Positions 1 to 9,358 are shown, numbered from the stretch's first letter. The stretch: DNA of 64,000 bases from Iodobacter fluviatilis (GCF_004194535.1 NZ_CP025781.1:2542001-2606000); one strand, 5' to 3'. Notes: generated by a model from the sequence alone, not told the origin. Made by a program: numbers and translations.

Positions 1-732
1 GATTTAGACTTCCTGCGTTTAGATGCGGATGAGTTTGCGCTGACTCCTGCGGATTCTATTGATTATGCGGTGATGGAAAAAACCCAGCACGCTGCGGTGA
101 TTACGGCGGCAGGCTTGGGTTGGAGCGATATTGGCTCGTGGTCGGCGCTGCGCGATGTTACTGAGCAAGATGAGGCGGGCAATAGCGTATTGGGTGATGT
201 GATGCTTGATCGTGTTTCCGGTAGTTATATCCGCAGTGAAACGCGCATGATTGCGGCGATTGGCGTGCAAGATTTGGTGATTGTTGAAACCGCCGACGCG
301 ATTTTGGTGGCGCATAAAGATCATGTGCAGGATGTTAAAAAGATTGTTGAGCGCTTAAATAAGGCCGGACGTAGCGAATCGGTAACGCATCGCCGCGTGT
401 ATCGCCCTTGGGGTAGCTATGAAGGGATTGATGCCGGTTCGCGTTTCCAAGTGAAGCGGATTGTGGTTAATCCCGGCGCTTCTTTGAGCCTGCAAATGCA
501 CTATCACCGTGCCGAGCACTGGATTGTGGTGAAAGGTACGGCCAAGGTGGTGAATGGCGATCAGGTAATTTTACTTTCTGAAAACCAATCCACGTATATT
601 CCATTGGGCACGACGCACCGCTTGGAAAACCCTGGCAAGATGCCGCTAGAGCTGATCGAAGTGCAGTCTGGTTCATACCTTGGTGAAGACGATATCGTGC
701 GCTTTGAAGATGTTTATGGCCGAAGCAAATAA
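1..732 (+). CDS. manC: Mannose-1-phosphate guanylyltransferase / mannose-6-phosphate isomerase, C-terminal part
   Basis: The frame is open from base 1, so the 5' part lies outside the window. The visible 243 codons contain the end of the nucleotidyltransferase domain (LGWSDIGSWSAL, typical of the ManC/CpsB/AlgA family) followed by the C-terminal cupin isomerase domain with MHYHRAEHW and the TYIPLGTTHRLENPG loop. The bifunctional enzyme makes GDP-mannose from mannose-1-phosphate and GTP and interconverts fructose-6-phosphate and mannose-6-phosphate in the cytoplasm. It is followed, with overlap, by a GDP-mannose hydrolase and then phosphomannomutase, so this is the end of a GDP-mannose or exopolysaccharide cluster. 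Identification is firm; whether it is manC or algA-like in role cannot be told. Confidence 0.93.
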   Translation, partial: DLDFLRLDADEFALTPADSIDYAVMEKTQHAAVITAAGLGWSDIGSWSALRDVTEQDEAGNSVLGDVMLDRVSGSYIRSETRMIAAIGVQDLVIVETADAILVAHKDHVQDVKKIVERLNKAGRSESVTHRRVYRPWGSYEGIDAGSRFQVKRIVVNPGASLSLQMHYHRAEHWIVVKGTAKVVNGDQVILLSENQSTYIPLGTTHRLENPGKMPLELIEVQSGSYLGEDDIVRFEDVYGRSK

Positions 733-1201
733 AGCATCAGCCAGCAGTCCGCTGACTTTTGCAGATTTTTTGCAGGTGGTGGAGCGTGCACCGTTGATCT
801 CGATTGATCTGGTGGTACAAAACTCCTCAGGGCAAGCTCTATTGGGCTGGCGGACTAATCAACCTGCCTGCGATCACTGGTTTGTGCCAGGTGGGCGAGT
901 GCTAAAAAATGAAACACTGGATGCGGCTTTTTTGCGCCTAACTCAAGCCGAGCTAGGCGTGGCCTTATCGCGTAGCGCAGGGCAATGGCTGGGCGTTTAC
1001 GAGCACTTTTACGATAGCAATGCCGGCAGGCTGGATGGTTTTGGCACGCATTATGTGGTGCTTGCTTACACCCTGCAGCTAGATGAAGCTGACATGGCTT
1101 TGCCGCTGGGTGAGCAGCATTCTCGTTACCGCTGGGCCAGTAAAGTTGAAATTATTCAAGACACCGCTGTGCACCTGCATTCCCGCGCTTATTTTGAGTA
1201 G
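716..1201 (+). CDS. gmm: GDP-mannose mannosyl hydrolase (Nudix family)
   Basis: The product has 161 residues if started at the ATG at 716, which lies inside the 3' end of manC; ATG at 710 is an alternative. The family length is about 160. The GDPMH-type Nudix signature GGRVLKNETLDAAFLRLTQ is near residue 55, preceded by PACDHWFVP and followed by GVYEHFYDSN and THYVVLAY, all characteristic of WcaH/Gmm. The enzyme hydrolyses GDP-mannose to GDP and mannose by inversion at the sugar carbon and probably tunes GDP-mannose flux into surface glycan. The overlap with manC implies translational coupling. A hairpin terminator follows. Confidence 0.93.
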   Translation: MAEANKASASSPLTFADFLQVVERAPLISIDLVVQNSSGQALLGWRTNQPACDHWFVPGGRVLKNETLDAAFLRLTQAELGVALSRSAGQWLGVYEHFYDSNAGRLDGFGTHYVVLAYTLQLDEADMALPLGEQHSRYRWASKVEIIQDTAVHLHSRAYFE

Positions 1202-1224
1202 GCACATTGGTGATGTAAAACCTG

Positions 1225-1265
1225 AAAACCCAAATCCTGTGTGCTGCAAGGTTTGGGTTTTATTA
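1225..1265 (+). terminator. Intrinsic terminator after gmm
   Basis: An AAAACCCAAA arm pairs with TTTGGGTTTT across about 17 bases that also partly pair, and is followed by T-rich sequence. It separates manC-gmm from the manB reading frame that starts at 1279. Confidence 0.7.
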
Positions 1266-1278
1266 CTTCGAGCAAACA

Positions 1279-2645
1279 ATGACTCATTTAACTTGTTTTA
1301 AAGCTTACGATATCCGAGGCAAGCTTGGCACTGAGCTGAATACCGATATCGCTTACCGCATCGGCCGTGCTTACGGCCAGTTGCTTAAACCTAAGCGTAT
1401 TGCGCTAGGGGGGATGTCCGCCTGACCAGCGAAGAGCTGAAGTTGGCACTGGCCAACGGCCTGATGGATGCGGGCTGCGATGTCATTGATCTGGGAATGA
1501 CCGGTACAGAGGAAGTCTACTTCGCCGCGTTTCATTTAGATGTGGATGGCGGGATTGAAGTCACCGCTAGCCACAATCCGTTGGATTACAACGGCATGAA
1601 GCTGGTAAAACGTGGCGCGGTACCGATTAGTGGTGATACCGGCCTGCGTGATATTCAAAAATTGGCCGAATCTGCTGATTTTGCCGCCGTGGCAGAGCGC
1701 GGTAGCATCAGCTCGCTATCGGTTCTGAATGCTTATATCGATCATTTAATGGGCTATGTGGATCTATCCGCCTTGCGCCCATTAAAGATTGTTTTGAACG
1801 CGGGTAATGGCGCTGCTGGGCATGTGGTGGATGCACTTGAAGCGCGTTTTGCTGCTGCAGGTGTGCCTGTTGAATTTATTAAAGTGCATAACCTGCCCGA
1901 TGGTACTTTTCCAAATGGCATACCTAACCCGTTGTTACCAGAAAACCGTGCAGATACTGCGAATGCGGTGATTGCCCATACGGCAGATTTGGGGATTGCT
2001 TGGGATGGTGATTTTGATCGTTGCTTCTTGTTTGATGAGCGCGGTGATTTTATTGAAGGCTATTATATCGTTGGCCTATTGGCAGAGGCTTTCTTGCAAA
2101 AGAATCCCGGTCAAAACATCATTCACGATCCACGTTTAACTTGGAATACCGTGGATGTGGTGCAAGCCGCAGGTGGAGTGGCCATTCAAAGCAAAACGGG
2201 TCACGCGTTTATTAAAGAGCGCATGCGGCTAGAAGATGCGGTGTATGGCGGCGAAATGAGTGCTCATCATTATTTCCGCGATTTTGCCTACTGCGATAGT
2301 GGCATGATCCCGTGGTTATTAGTGATCGAGCTCATGAGCCGCCGCGAGCAAAAATTATCGGCCATGGTGGAGCAGCGTATAGCGGCCTACCCGTCTTCGG
2401 GTGAGATTAATCGCAAGCTGACCGATGCCAAAGCGGCGATTGCACGCGTTTGTGCGGTGTATCAGGCTGCTGCCTTGCTGGTGGATGAAACTGATGGGAT
2501 AAGCATGGAGTTTGCTAATTGGCGCTTTAATCTGCGCTCTAGTAATACTGAGCCGGTAGTGCGCTTAAATGTAGAATCGCGCGCAGATATGGCTTTAATG
2601 CAGCAGCATACCGAGGCAATTTTGCGTCTTTTAGACGCTGAATAA
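1279..2645 (+). CDS. manB: Phosphomannomutase, frameshifted near residue 46
   Basis: The ATG at 1279 opens [17 protein letters not shown], the standard N-terminus of ManB/CpsG, and runs to LALGGMSA and a stop. From about 1413 the next frame continues exactly as expected, with DVRLTSEEL and then [19 protein letters not shown] to the normal C-terminus. One base is missing in a run of six G at 1408-1413; seven would restore a 456-residue protein. The rest is intact: the phosphoserine loop [13 protein letters not shown], the metal loop DGDFDRCF and the phosphate-binding [11 protein letters not shown]. It converts mannose-6-phosphate to mannose-1-phosphate upstream of ManC. Whether the shift is real, phase-variable or a sequencing error cannot be decided here. 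Confidence 0.88.
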
Positions 2646-2659
2646 GCGCTGGCGGGATG

Positions 2660-2694
2660 AAAAACGCCCCGAAGTGATTTCGGGGCGTTTTTTA
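2660..2694. terminator. Strong terminator between manB and the PEP-CTERM gene
   Basis: The stem AAAACGCCCCGAA/TTTCGGGGCGTTTT has a four-base loop and T runs on both strands. It can serve both convergent genes. Confidence 0.9.
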
Positions 2695-2708
2695 TGGCTT
2701 AAAAACGA

Positions 2709-3230
2709 TTAAGCCGCTTTACGACGACGTGCTAGTAGGGCAACCAAGCCCAAACCCATCAGAGCATAGGTTTCTGGTTCTGGAACTGGCACTGCGTTTA
2801 CTGTCAGAGTCCCTGTGCCTTTGTAGCCAGAAGTCGCTAGGCCATGAAAGCTAACAGTGTATGAACCTGCGGCTAATACAAAAGACATAATTGGGGTGAT
2901 GATTTCTTTAGTGCCAGACAAATTGGTGTAAGACCCCAAGGAAAATGTAGTGATAGGGTTGTTTACCGATGTCAGCACGGCGCTCAGATTGTTGATTGTT
3001 GAGTCGCTAACTGCTGTTGGGCGAACTGACCACCAGCTAGTTAAAAGTGTTGCTTCAGTTAAATCAAAAGAAAACATTTTAGAAACGGCACCTTTCACTT
3101 GAAAAGTAGCCGCACCATCGCCGTCAGCATTAAAGCTAAATGGAACTGAAGGAATAGAAGTGATTGCCGCTTGAGATAAACCAGCGGCGAGGAAAAATGA
3201 AGTTGCAACTAACGTTTTAAGTAGTTTCAT
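2709..3230 (-). CDS. PEP-CTERM sorting domain protein
   Basis: The 173-residue product has an N-terminal signal peptide (MKLLKTLVATSFFLAAGLSQA) and a C-terminal VPEPETYALMGLGL segment ending in ARRRKAA. That is the proline-glutamate-proline motif, membrane span and basic tail of PEP-CTERM proteins, which exosortase systems process and anchor or release at the surface. The middle is a serine- and threonine-rich beta-type domain of unknown function. I chose the ATG at 3230 because AGGGG lies about seven bases upstream and the signal peptide starts there; the ATG at 3257 would add nine residues. No exosortase is in the window. About 270 very AT-rich bases upstream separate it from the next gene. 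Confidence 0.9.
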   Translation of the reverse strand: MKLLKTLVATSFFLAAGLSQAAITSIPSVPFSFNADGDGAATFQVKGAVSKMFSFDLTEATLLTSWWSVRPTAVSDSTINNLSAVLTSVNNPITTFSLGSYTNLSGTKEIITPIMSFVLAAGSYTVSFHGLATSGYKGTGTLTVNAVPVPEPETYALMGLGLVALLARRRKAA

Positions 3231-3499
3231 TAAAAACCCCTGTTTAATATTTGTCATTTATTGTTTGCTAAAATGGTACGGTTTAAAGCTTTTTGATTAT
3301 ACCCATTGGTTTTTTTGTTTAGGTTAAATAAGGTTGTTTTTTTATTAATTTTTTGTATTTTTTCAACAGTTTATCGTTTTTTTTGTAAGTTATAGTTTGA
3401 ATGATTGTTAAATGATACTGATTGTGATGTTAGTAAATAATTATATAGTTGTATTGAGTTTTTAAATTAATTAAAAGCATTCAAAGTGGTTTTGTTGTT

Positions 3500-4231
3500 T
3501 TAAATATTTTCTGTGTTATTCAGGCATTCTTTTAAATAAGCAATTGCTTCTGCAGCTAATACGGCTTCTGCGGTAATACTAAATTCGATATGTGGTTCTT
3601 GATGTTGGGCGTTGCCATAAGAGGGTAGGCTGCTAAAGGCAACATGAGGATATCGCTGGGTAAAGTTTTGCATCTTGCCAATCAATTCACCTTCTCGTGC
3701 GTTGATCATAATGAAAGAGAGTGTTGTTTCTGGGCTGGTATCGATGTAATGCTGATCAAGGATCCAATCTAACATCGGCCATGCCATGCTAGGAAAGCCG
3801 GGTAGTAAATAATGTGTTTTTAAAAAACAGCCAGGTACTTGGTTAACCGGATTGGGGATAAGCTGGCTGCCTTCAGGAAAATAAGCCATTTGAATTCGAT
3901 AAGGGTAAGCAGCTTCTGCAAAACGGTGGGTAATCAGCTCTGCGGCTTCTGGATGCAAGCTCAGTGGCAGCCTTAATGCTTGGGCAAAGGCTTGGCGCGT
4001 ATGATCATCGGGTGTTGCGCCAATTCCGCCACATGAAATCACTTGATGGCCAGCACTTAGGCTCCGCTGAAAGGCCTCTGCCAAGACTTCTTTATTGTCT
4101 GGCAAGTAATAAGCAGCAGCAATTTTATGCCCTCTAGTTTTAAGTGTTTCCAGCATATGCGCAAAGTGTTTATCTTGACGGCGGCCAGCAAGAATTTCGT
4201 CACCAATAATAAAAAGATGAAATGTTGCCAT
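3500..4231 (-). CDS. CinA N-terminal / MoaB-Mog-like nucleotide-binding domain protein
   Basis: The 243-residue product matches the stand-alone N-terminal domain of the competence/damage-inducible CinA family, a MoCF-biosynthesis fold. Visible landmarks are IIGDEILAGRRQDKH at the start, ISCGGIGATPDDHTRQA near residue 65 and LLPGFPSMAWPM near residue 143. The C-terminal nicotinamide-mononucleotide deamidase domain of full CinA is absent. AGGA lies nine bases before the chosen ATG. The biological role of these short forms is not established; binding of a molybdopterin-like or nucleotide ligand is inferred from the fold. Confidence 0.85.
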   Translation of the reverse strand: MATFHLFIIGDEILAGRRQDKHFAHMLETLKTRGHKIAAAYYLPDNKEVLAEAFQRSLSAGHQVISCGGIGATPDDHTRQAFAQALRLPLSLHPEAAELITHRFAEAAYPYRIQMAYFPEGSQLIPNPVNQVPGCFLKTHYLLPGFPSMAWPMLDWILDQHYIDTSPETTLSFIMINAREGELIGKMQNFTQRYPHVAFSSLPSYGNAQHQEPHIEFSITAEAVLAAEAIAYLKECLNNTENI

Positions 4232-4445
4232 GGTGTTTTTTCCTAAAAAAATAAGAGATATTTAAGGGGTATCTATGTTTGTGTATGCATACTGGGTATT
4301 TATGGGGCGTATTTTGGTATTTGTTTGAACTGTACATTTAATTATGCGGCTTAGATGCCCAATATTAGAGGGTTTACTACAAAATATTACTTTGTTCATA
4401 TGCCGCGCTTGTTTATGATCAATCCTTTCGGAACCCATACTTAAT

Positions 4446-4937
4446 ATGCATCATTATCCTTCACCATTATTCGAGCAAAAAATTTGCCCACCCGAGCAAT
4501 TAGTGGCTCGGCTTGCCTGCCTGCCAAGGCCTCTAGTCTTTACCAACGGCTGTTTTGATATTTTGCATCGCGGTCATGTTACCTGTTTGGCTCAGGCTCG
4601 CGCCTTAGGGGCGGGCTTGATGGTGGCCATTAATACCGATGCCTCAGTCAAAAGGCTAGGTAAGGGGGATGATCGCCCGATCAATTCAACATTGCAGCGT
4701 GCTGCTGTGTTAGCTGCTTTAGAATGCGTTAGCATAGTGACTTGGTTTGATACCGATACCCCGCTTGAGCTGATCTTAGCGGTGCGCCCTGATGTGTTAG
4801 TGAAGGGCGGCGATTGGGCGCCGGAGCAAATTGTGGGGAGCCAGCAGGTGCTCGCTTGGGGGGGCAACGTGCATTCCATCCCCTTTTTATTTGCAACTTC
4901 CACCACCGAAACCATTAAGCGGATACGCCAAAACTGA
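4446..4937 (+). CDS. rfaE2: D-glycero-beta-D-manno-heptose 1-phosphate adenylyltransferase
   Basis: The 163-residue product shows the cytidylyltransferase-like signature FTNGCFDILHRGHVTCL with the HxGH-type motif, KGGDW, and the ending TSTTETIKRIRQN typical of RfaE domain II (HldE C-terminal) proteins. It transfers AMP to heptose-1-phosphate to make ADP-heptose for the LPS inner core. The kinase domain (HldE N-terminal) is not fused, so the two-gene form typical of Neisseriales is inferred. The stop codon overlaps the ATG of the next gene (TGATG), indicating one transcript with mscS. Confidence 0.93.
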   Translation: MHHYPSPLFEQKICPPEQLVARLACLPRPLVFTNGCFDILHRGHVTCLAQARALGAGLMVAINTDASVKRLGKGDDRPINSTLQRAAVLAALECVSIVTWFDTDTPLELILAVRPDVLVKGGDWAPEQIVGSQQVLAWGGNVHSIPFLFATSTTETIKRIRQN

Positions 4938-6250
4938 TGAGCACACGTAATAATTTATTAATTGATTTTATTAATGACCTGAGTGATCAGGGCTATTTAA
5001 ATCCTATATTTTTTGCGCAAATTGGCCTAATTGTATTAGCGCTGGGGGTATCGTGGTGGGTGAATCGCACGGTAAAAAATAGAGTTAATCCTGATCAAAA
5101 TAGCTGGCATTGGAGGCTGGGCGGGGAGGGCTTATTACGCGCGCTTTTCCCTTTAAATGCCTATTTATTGGTGATGTTATCTGGCGCATTGCTCAAGGTA
5201 TGGTATGCGCATCCGCTTAAATTAATTGCGCTGGCTAGTGTCTTATTATTGGCAATGGCCAATATTCGTATTCTGGTTTACGTGATTCGCCGTGTGTTTG
5301 ATGGCGCAGCGTGGGTTATGCGCTGGGAAAAATATATTGCAGGTTTAATTTGGGTTATTTATGCCTTGCATGTGCTAGGTATTTTGCCAGAAGTGGCCGA
5401 AGTATTAGATGAAATTAGTTTACCGATTGGTAAAGCGCATATCTCTGTTTTAACCATTAGTCAGGGGTTGTTTTCGGTTGCGGCTACTTTGCTGATTGCC
5501 ATGTGGATTGGGCGCGAGCTAGAGCGGCGTTTGATGTCCAGCCAAATGATGGATATGAATGTTCGAGTAGTTTTATCCAAAATATCTAGCATCCTGCTGT
5601 TGATTTTTGCGATTGTAATTGCTCTGCCACTAGTAGGAATTGATCTCACTGTATTGTCGGTTTTTGGTGGTGCAGTGGGGGTGGGTTTGGGTTTTGGCCT
5701 ACAAAAAATTGCATCAAATTATTTATCTGGTTTTATTATTTTGCTAGATCGCTCGATCAAAATTGGCGATTTAGTACAGATTGATAATCGCCTAGGTACC
5801 ATCAGCAGTATTACGGCACGCTATGTGGTTTTGAAATCAGCCGATGGCACTGAGGCTTTGGTGCCAAATGACACCTTAATTACCTCTACCGTGGTGAATC
5901 AATCGTATAACGACAAATCGATTTGGACCTCGCTACCGATTCAAGTGGCATACGGTACGGATCTAGATTTTGTTTTAGGATTACTGCGTTCGGTGACGGA
6001 AGGCGAGGCCCGTATTCTGACTGAGCCAGCTCCGGGGGCATTTGTTTCCGCCTTTGCAGATAGCGGTATTAATTTAATTTTAGGCTTTTGGCTGGCCGAT
6101 CCTGAAAATGGCCAGCTTTCTTTGCGATCTAGTCTAAATCTAAAGATATGGCGATTATTTCAAGAGCATAAAATTGAAATTCCATATCCACGTCGAGAAG
6201 TCACGCTACTTAATCCAGCGGTAATGCAGCCGCCGATTGATGCCGCCTGA
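4937..6250 (+). CDS. MscS-family mechanosensitive ion channel
   Basis: The 437-residue inner-membrane protein has several hydrophobic helices in the N-terminal half. They are followed by the MscS pore helix and beta-domain signature GGAVGVGLGFGLQKIASNY and GFIILLDRSIKIGDLVQID (residues about 245-282), then a cytoplasmic domain with VPNDTLITSTVVNQSY. Such channels open under membrane tension to release solutes during hypo-osmotic shock. The length exceeds E. coli MscS (286 residues) because of extra N-terminal helices, as in YbdG/YnaI-like members. It overlaps rfaE2 by one base. Confidence 0.93.
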   Translation: MSTRNNLLIDFINDLSDQGYLNPIFFAQIGLIVLALGVSWWVNRTVKNRVNPDQNSWHWRLGGEGLLRALFPLNAYLLVMLSGALLKVWYAHPLKLIALASVLLLAMANIRILVYVIRRVFDGAAWVMRWEKYIAGLIWVIYALHVLGILPEVAEVLDEISLPIGKAHISVLTISQGLFSVAATLLIAMWIGRELERRLMSSQMMDMNVRVVLSKISSILLLIFAIVIALPLVGIDLTVLSVFGGAVGVGLGFGLQKIASNYLSGFIILLDRSIKIGDLVQIDNRLGTISSITARYVVLKSADGTEALVPNDTLITSTVVNQSYNDKSIWTSLPIQVAYGTDLDFVLGLLRSVTEGEARILTEPAPGAFVSAFADSGINLILGFWLADPENGQLSLRSSLNLKIWRLFQEHKIEIPYPRREVTLLNPAVMQPPIDAA

Positions 6251-6321
6251 TTGTTAAGTCTTGCGTAGAATCCACCCTTACAGAAAATAACACAGGCTTA
6301 TAGCCGTGCTGGAGAAATGAG

Positions 6322-7509
6322 ATGACTTGGCTAAACGGCCTAATTGAGCTGCCTTGGTGGGGCTATATCGTGCTGACACTGGTGTTAACCCATATCACCA
6401 TTGCCTCGGTAACAATTTTTTTACACCGCCATCAGGCTCACCGCGCTTTAGATTTACACGCAATCCCTAGTCATTTCTTTCGTTTCTGGCTGTGGCTCAC
6501 CACAGGGCAGATCACTAAAGAATGGGCTTCTATTCATCGTAAACATCATGCCAAGTGCGAAACGGATGAAGACCCACACAGCCCGCAGATTTACGGTATT
6601 AAAAAGGTGCTATGGGAAGGCTACGAGCTGTACCGGGCTGAAGCTGCCAATACAGAAACGATGCAAAAGTATGGCCACGGCACGCCGGATGATTGGCTAG
6701 AGCGTAATCTCTATAGCAAGCACAATACCTTGGGCCCTGTGCTTATGTTGTTGATTGATCTGTGCTTGTTTGGGGCGAATGGCATCTGGATTTGGGCCAT
6801 TCAAATGATCTGGATTCCGTTGACTGCCGCTGGCATCATCAATGGCGTGGGCCATTATTGGGGCTATCGCAATTTTGAATGCGAAGATGCTTCAACCAAT
6901 ATTGTACCTTGGGGAATTATTATTGGTGGCGAAGAGCTGCATAATAACCATCACACTTTTGGTACTTCGGCCAAGCTATCGTATAAGTGGTTTGAGTTTG
7001 ATATTGGCTGGATGTATATCCGTATTATTGAAACGCTGGGTATGGCCAAGGTGCGTAAAATTGCGCCTAAAATGACCTTAGCCGATGCTGCTAAGCGTGA
7101 ATTGGATGAAGCCTCTTTGCAGGCGATTATTGCTAATCGTTATGCAATTGCCGCCAATTACGCACGCACATTAAAAGGGACGGTAGGGGTTGAAGTGGAG
7201 CGGATGCGCAGCAATGCCAAGCTGCCACAAATCGATTTTGATCCGGTGCGCCAAATGAAAATATGGCTTAAGCAGGATGCTAAGGACACGCCAGTGCGCG
7301 ATCAGCAAATTCTAGCCAAGGTGCTGGCAGAAAGCACCGTGCTAGAGCAAATCTACCAAATGCGTCAAGAGTTAACACGGCTTTGGGAGCGTTCCACACT
7401 ATCTCGCCCCGAGCTGGTGAAGCTGCTGCAAGATTGGTGCAATCGTGCCGAGGCCAGCGGTATTGCCGCACTGCAAGACTTTTCTTTCCGACTGCGTACC
7501 ATGGTTTGA
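6322..7509 (+). CDS. Acyl-CoA/acyl-lipid fatty acid desaturase
   Basis: The 395-residue membrane protein carries three histidine boxes of the delta-9 desaturase family: HRHQAHR near residue 35, HRKHHAKC near 72, and HNNHHTF near 210, flanked by membrane helices. These residues bind the di-iron centre that introduces a double bond into membrane acyl chains, aiding fluidity at low temperature. About 120 C-terminal residues beyond the catalytic core are soluble and charged; such extensions occur in proteobacterial homologues and their role is unknown. A GGAG ribosome site lies seven bases before the ATG. A terminator follows. Confidence 0.93.
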   Translation: MTWLNGLIELPWWGYIVLTLVLTHITIASVTIFLHRHQAHRALDLHAIPSHFFRFWLWLTTGQITKEWASIHRKHHAKCETDEDPHSPQIYGIKKVLWEGYELYRAEAANTETMQKYGHGTPDDWLERNLYSKHNTLGPVLMLLIDLCLFGANGIWIWAIQMIWIPLTAAGIINGVGHYWGYRNFECEDASTNIVPWGIIIGGEELHNNHHTFGTSAKLSYKWFEFDIGWMYIRIIETLGMAKVRKIAPKMTLADAAKRELDEASLQAIIANRYAIAANYARTLKGTVGVEVERMRSNAKLPQIDFDPVRQMKIWLKQDAKDTPVRDQQILAKVLAESTVLEQIYQMRQELTRLWERSTLSRPELVKLLQDWCNRAEASGIAALQDFSFRLRTMV

Positions 7510-7515
7510 TGATAT

Positions 7516-7546
7516 AAAAAGGGCGAACGAAGGTTCGCCTTTTTTG
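7516..7546 (+). terminator. Terminator after the desaturase
   Basis: The stem GGCGAAC/GTTCGCC with loop GAAG has A-rich sequence before it and TTTTTT after it. Confidence 0.9.
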
Positions 7547-7751
7547 TTATTAGTACACTGTCGCTGGCATCCCGCTCCAGTATAAACCTCCAATTTTGAG
7601 ATGTAGAGGGGACGAAGTTTCATAAAGAAAACCTTCTTTGTTTATGTTTCCCTTTGGGTTTTAGGTTTGGTCTTTGGTGAGTCGTTTAAGATTTGGCAAT
7701 CTCGGCGCATTGTGGGATTATTTTTAATGTTATTTAACTCAGGAGTTTTAA

Positions 7752-8102
7752 ATGTCTTCAATTCAACGTTATCACGTCGGCCCGCGTTTATCTGAAATTG
7801 TGGTGCATAACAATACTGTTTATTTAGCAGGGCAAATTGCGGAAAATTTAGAGGCCGATGCAAAAAGCCAAACGGTTGAAGTATTGGGCTTTATTGATAA
7901 ATTACTGGGTGAAATTGGCTCAGATAAACAAAAAATCCTTTCGGTAACGATTTATCTAGCTGATATGGCGGATTACGACGCAATGAATCTTGCTTGGTCA
8001 GAATGGGTGCCTGTCGGCCATACCCCTTGCCGTGCCACAGTGGAAGCTCGTTTGGCTAATCCACGTTATAAAGTAGAAATGTCGGTAGTTGCCGCGCTTT
8101 AA
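7752..8102 (+). CDS. RidA (YjgF/YER057c) family protein
   Basis: The 116-residue product is a complete RidA-family subunit with VYLAGQIAEN near residue 24 and GHTPCRATVEARLANP near residue 90. The arginine in PCRATVEA is the one that binds the substrate carboxylate in active imine deaminases. The family hydrolyses reactive enamine/imine intermediates such as 2-aminoacrylate, protecting PLP enzymes, and forms trimers in the cytoplasm. AGGAG lies seven bases before the ATG. It stands alone, with a mobile repeat downstream. The subgroup, and therefore the natural substrate, is uncertain. Confidence 0.9.
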   Translation: MSSIQRYHVGPRLSEIVVHNNTVYLAGQIAENLEADAKSQTVEVLGFIDKLLGEIGSDKQKILSVTIYLADMADYDAMNLAWSEWVPVGHTPCRATVEARLANPRYKVEMSVVAAL

Positions 8103-8120
8103 TGCCGGGGCATGCCGTGC

Positions 8121-8283
8121 CTAGCAGCTTGTCGGACTTAGCACTGACTGCAAAAATGCCGGAGTGGTCCATGCTCCACGCATTTTTTCGTTTAAGAGCT
8201 TGCTCTTCGTTTTAAAAATGCATGAAATCTGTCTCGAACCGGCTATTTTTTGCGATGGTCGGCTGAGTTCGACAGGCTGCTCG
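8121..8283. repeat. MITE-like element, family 1, copy 1 (degenerate)
   Basis: The left end CTAGCAGCTTGTCGGACTTA and right end GAGTTCGACAGGCTGCTCG are imperfect inverted repeats matching the copies at 32075-32242 and 47855-48022. All copies share an internal block close to GAAATCTGTCTCGAACCGG. A near-perfect palindrome, AAGAGC-TT-GCTCTT, lies at 8194-8207. The element ends about 16 bases before the chitinase start and may influence its expression. It has no coding potential of its own. Confidence 0.8.
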
Positions 8284-8299
8284 ATGAGGAAAAGGGTAA

Positions 8300-9358
8300 A
8301 TGAAGCATATTCTATTGGGCTATATCGCGGGCAGGGCGGATTGGTCAGGCTTGCCCTTAGAGCGTGATGCAGCAAGGCTCACGCATATTTGTTATGCCTT
8401 CGCCAATATCCATGATGGCGATGTTGTGCTGTTTACGGAGCAAACGCTTGAGCAAAGCCAGCCTCGGGCGGTTGAAGGAATTGCCCATTTGCGCGGCTTA
8501 CGCTCGCGCCATCCTCACCTTAAATTACTGATTTCGATTGGAGGCTGGGAGGCGGATGGCTTCTCTGATGCGGCGTTGACGCCCAAATCGCGAGAGCATT
8601 TTGCCAAATCAGCTATTCAGTTTATGCAATTGCATGGCTTTGATGGTATTGATTTAGATTGGGAATATCCAAGTAATAATATGGCGGGGATTAAATCCCG
8701 TGCCGAGGATAAGGCGAATTTCACGCTGATGTTGGCTGAAATCCGCAGGCAATTAAATGCCCTTGCTAAGCGTGAATCACGCTCAGAAGCCTATTTACTA
8801 AGTATTGCCGCCGGAGCAGGCCAATACTACTTAGATGGCGTAGATATGCCGGCAGTGGCCGAGCTATGCGATTTCGTTAATCTTATGACTTACGATTTTT
8901 ATAATGGTTGGGCCAAGCGAGCGGGCCACCATAGCAATCTCTTTAATACCCCGCTTGATCCTGAAGGCGATAGCTGTGCTAAGTCAGTGGCGCTATTTAC
9001 CGCTAATGGCTTACCCGCAAATAAATTAGTTTTGGGTTGCGCCTTTTATGGTCGCAGCCTGCTTGCCCCCGCTTTGGGAGCGGTTGGCATCGAAAACAGT
9101 AATGGCGCGGCCAGCTATGGCAAAATCGTCCACGAGCTGCTTCCTGCTGGTGCAGTAAAACACTGGGATGATGATGCAAAAGCGCCGTGGCTCATGGCTG
9201 GCGATCGATTTGTGAGCTATGAAGATGAAGCTTCTATTGCTCACAAAATGGCTTTTGTGAAGCAACAGGGCTTGGCTGGGGCATTTTTTTGGGAATACTC
9301 AGAAGACAGAGATGGGGTGTTGATGGATGCGCTGTGGGAAGGGCTGCAATATATGTAG
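8300..9358 (+). CDS. Glycoside hydrolase family 18 chitinase, no signal peptide
   Basis: The 352-residue product is a single GH18 barrel. The catalytic DxxDxDxE motif is FDGIDLDWEYP, with Asp115, Asp118, Asp120 and the proton donor Glu122. LISIGGWE (residues 77-84), VNLMTYDFYNGW and GAFFWEYSED supply the other conserved strands. It should cleave chitin or chito-oligosaccharides with retention. I see neither a signal peptide nor a chitin-binding domain, so it probably acts in the cytoplasm on imported oligomers or leaves by an unknown route. AGGA lies upstream of the ATG. It converges with a PIG-L deacetylase that could act on related amino sugars; that link is inference. Confidence 0.93.
   Translation: MKHILLGYIAGRADWSGLPLERDAARLTHICYAFANIHDGDVVLFTEQTLEQSQPRAVEGIAHLRGLRSRHPHLKLLISIGGWEADGFSDAALTPKSREHFAKSAIQFMQLHGFDGIDLDWEYPSNNMAGIKSRAEDKANFTLMLAEIRRQLNALAKRESRSEAYLLSIAAGAGQYYLDGVDMPAVAELCDFVNLMTYDFYNGWAKRAGHHSNLFNTPLDPEGDSCAKSVALFTANGLPANKLVLGCAFYGRSLLAPALGAVGIENSNGAASYGKIVHELLPAGAVKHWDDDAKAPWLMAGDRFVSYEDEASIAHKMAFVKQQGLAGAFFWEYSEDRDGVLMDALWEGLQYM

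Noticed and set aside
8121-8283. Family 1 elements as integron attC sites because of conserved ends and variable stems
   Set aside because: The ends lack the attC core motifs, there is no cassette array or integrase, and the element has fixed length with terminal inverted repeats.
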